Shown: positions 61,578 through 64,000 of the stretch, piece after piece
How the letters are laid out: every line of letters begins with the position of its first letter
Position numbering within the stretch: position 1 is the stretch's first letter
Source: Polytrichum commune
Taxonomy: Eukaryota; Streptophyta; Polytrichopsida; Polytrichales; Polytrichaceae
DNA length: 64,000 nt
Reading direction: 5' to 3'
NCBI GenBank assembly: GCA_950295325.1
Contig: OX485803.1
Location: forward strand, 72,059,554-72,123,553
Notes under the pieces: generated by a model
What the model was told of the DNA's origin: nothing
Database searches by the model: none
Seen by the model: the letters and a program-made list of their open reading frames with translations, nothing else
Program-made: the position numbers and the translations under genes

Positions 61578-61817
61578 TCAACTAAAATGAGCCAATTGGG
61601 CCATTATGGGACAATCCTTTTGTCACAATTGATGAGATCTTCCATATTACAATTGATTATTTGCATGATTTTATAAACATGTGTGGGTGTATTGGAATGG
61701 TTGAGTTGTATTTTAAGAACCCTCAATGGGTATTCTCTCGTACCAACTAGCAATTATTACGTTCCCATCACGTTCCCTACATTAAATTGAGCGGACCAAT
61801 TGGCTCATTTTAGTTGA
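61578..61817. mobile_element. 240-bp MITE with 22-base perfect terminal inverted repeats
   Basis: Left arm 61578-61599 begins TCAACTAAAATGAGCCAATT and right arm 61796-61817 is its exact complement. No clear target-site duplication. Non-coding, AT-rich interior. Confidence 0.75.
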
Positions 61818-63900
61818 TAAGGCCAAGTTTTTTTTTGTGTGATATGTATTGCAAATAAAATATAAGTTGTATGCATGTGTGTGTGTATATATATATCCCT
61901 TTACCCTTTTTGGCCAGAGGGTGCATTTCAATTAACATGGAGCTTTCATACCACCCCTCGTGTTGAAGGCCATTCAATCCACTATCACCAACGTATTTTA
62001 TGCTCACCCACTTTTATGTGGAAACCAAGTTACCTTGTTATGGAGATCTTAGCAGCAAAATCATTTCATTTCAACAAAAATTTAAAAAGATTCAATAGTC
62101 ACAAACTTTTTGATGTTTTCAAGTTGGAGTAATGGGTGCAAATCTTGTTTATTCTAAATTTGGATGTGAGGATGGATGAGAATGTTTAATAAAATTAACA
62201 TCAATTACACATGTTTAAAATACGCAAATCTAAGGATCCAAATTTCCAAATTTGGGATCCTATGCCTACCCTAAAGCTAATCAAAACTCATGACCAGATG
62301 ATGAGTATCTTTCCCAATGAACTTAAATGCTAATTTTAAGACATTGTTGGTTTTAGAGTATTGCCCCACACTTCTAAAGATGGCTTACCTTGTAATCGCC
62401 ACCCCCAATGAGCATTAAAATTTGCACCCTTCTTCAAATCTTAGTGACCTTCTACGACCTATCCGATTGGGGGTTGCATACGTAGTTGCAATAACCAACT
62501 CCAAGGTCGCTTTTTTAGAAAAAATGAAAGGTAAAATGTTGGGCTTTTTTTGACAATAAAAAAATGAATCTCCCTCAACATCTTCAATTGAATCTCTTTA
62601 TTTCTTATAGTAATCTTATAAATTCAAATAACAATGATTGTTGTTTGCACATAGATAGGTTTAATAAGTACAAATCAACTTTTAAAAGTTGAATGTCAAT
62701 AATCACCACACTAATTAAAATTACCATTTTTTAAAGAATTGTATTTTGTATAGTTCACATTCCTACTTCCTAGGATCACCTTGGTGTCAAGTACTTCAAA
62801 CTTAATGCACTATTAAATAGAAATTACAAACATTTGTTTTAATAATTAGAGGCATGTGTTTTTTTTATGTTGGCAAAAACATTGCACAAAACCTCACAAT
62901 ATTAGGTTTGGAAAAATTAAATTGAACTAGAGATACGTATTGCGCATATGGAATTATTTTATCTTCAACACATACACTATGCATATACAACACAATTTGA
63001 GGTTTTGAATCCAACTACTAAAATTTCAATAACACATGGTTTTAATGTTTTATTTTTTACTTTAATTTTTGATAGCTATTAAAGTTCAATAATTGCTTCC
63101 CAACAATTGCTTCTAAGCTTAAACTTTAAAATTGATAAAAATTTACTTAATTTTCTTAGTATGTCATTTTTTTTATTATAAATGTCCTTGGTTTTTAATT
63201 GCAACAAATGTAGTTAAAATAAATTTAAGTTCTAAATATGAAACCTCTAGTTGGTCTCTAAATTTTTTTTTCCTAACTTGGAATATAAATGTACAAGTTA
63301 TCCTTCCCCAAAGTTCACTTACCACATCAATCACCAACCAACTATGGTGGCTAAATAATTTTTTTTTTCAAAACTTGTGAAGAGAAGAATCATTGAATTA
63401 TCGAACATTTCTTGTTTTAATTTATTGCCAAATATGAAAAAAAATGTGTAAGATTAAGCCCGATGTGGATCCCTAAATTTATTTTAGCAAATCAAAGATT
63501 GTGATACTAAGATGGCTAATGAATATCATGACAATGGTATTATGCATGTACATACTTTGATCTTGTTATATACGAATGATCATCTACAATATGTGAAATT
63601 CATGCATGTTTGTAATTGAAATAAATTCATTGGTTTTTTTGGTACCACAATCGGAAGATTAAATTAATTATGATCATCATAAATAATTTTATAATCAATT
63701 TTGTATGATAATGATTTTTAATTTTTAAAAATGGCAACGATCAAATTATCACATGTTAGAATATAATACATGTTTCCACATGTTTCCATCCAGCATGATA
63801 CATTATGTTTATTTTATGTTGAATGATATATTCTCAACACCTCCTCAACAATATATACCTAGTGTCAACATCATATCTTAATCTCGTTTGATATTGGTCT
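61818..63900. other. AT-rich spacer, nothing recognised
   Basis: Very AT-rich. Short frames only, and a (TGTA/TA)n patch near 61875-61895. Confidence 0.6.
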
Positions 63901-63901
63901 C

Positions 63902-64000
63902 CCGGGGGCGCAACTCTCATATTATATGCAGGGGCATCACCATTAAAACGGCTTTGAGGACGGCTTTTGTAAAAGTTATATCAAATTATATAAAACTAAA
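63902..64000. mobile_element. Left end of MITE family G copy 3 (runs off the window)
   Basis: Begins CCCGGGGGCGCAACTCTCAT and continues 'attatatgcaggggcatc', 'ttaaaacggctttgaggacg' and 'gcttttgtaaaagttatatc', matching copy 2 from 48389. The right end is outside the window. Confidence 0.8.

Overview
This window is nuclear DNA of a land plant. The genes have spliceosomal GT...AG introns, two of them encode plant protein families (a WEB-type coiled-coil protein and a plant multi-exon MATE transporter), and most of the rest is transposable-element debris: Tourist-, Stowaway- and Mutator-like MITEs, a pogo derivative, a tRNA-derived SINE and a Ty3/Gypsy remnant. Gene density is low, with four likely genes in 64 kb and AT-rich spacers. 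I cannot name the species. My impression is a seed-free vascular plant such as a club moss or fern, but that is a weak inference.

Layout. 1-6 kb: repeats, microsatellites and a diverged tandem duplication. 6.8-11.0 kb (+): a six-exon WEB-family gene whose exons all join in phase. 11-24 kb: repeat-rich DNA with a 50-bp tandem array, a Mutator-like MITE split by a Tourist-like MITE, a Stowaway-like and a second Tourist-like MITE, a long inverted repeat and a pogo derivative. 24.5-29.8 kb (+): a nine-exon MATE/DETOXIFICATION transporter gene. 30-37 kb: a second Mutator-like MITE, another small MITE and spacer. 37.7 kb (+): intronless gene A for a small acidic protein. 39-42 kb: a Ty3/Gypsy remnant split by a MITE that is itself split by a solo-LTR-like insertion. 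42.7-44.7 kb: a SINE, a 196-bp x3 tandem repeat and a possible exon fragment. 46.8-51.1 kb: two broken, TE-like coding regions on opposite strands and a MITE lying in an intron of one. 52.4-53.1 kb: third Mutator-like MITE. 57.8-58.2 kb (+): a possible two-exon gene for a small hydrophobic-N-terminus protein. 58.7 kb (+): intronless gene B, paralogue of A. 61-64 kb: small MITEs, AT-rich spacer and the left end of another MITE copy.

The genes do not form an operon or an obvious pathway. The WEB protein belongs to a family linked to light-driven chloroplast movement. The MATE protein would export organic cations or metabolites. The most notable unexplained protein signal is the A/B pair: 42 of 71 aligned residues are identical, with a shared PDRVNVREL core, and I do not recognise the family. 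The clearest structural signals are the nested insertions and the long inverted repeat next to the pogo element. No tRNA, rRNA or CRISPR was seen. All gene models were spliced by eye and have no transcript support.
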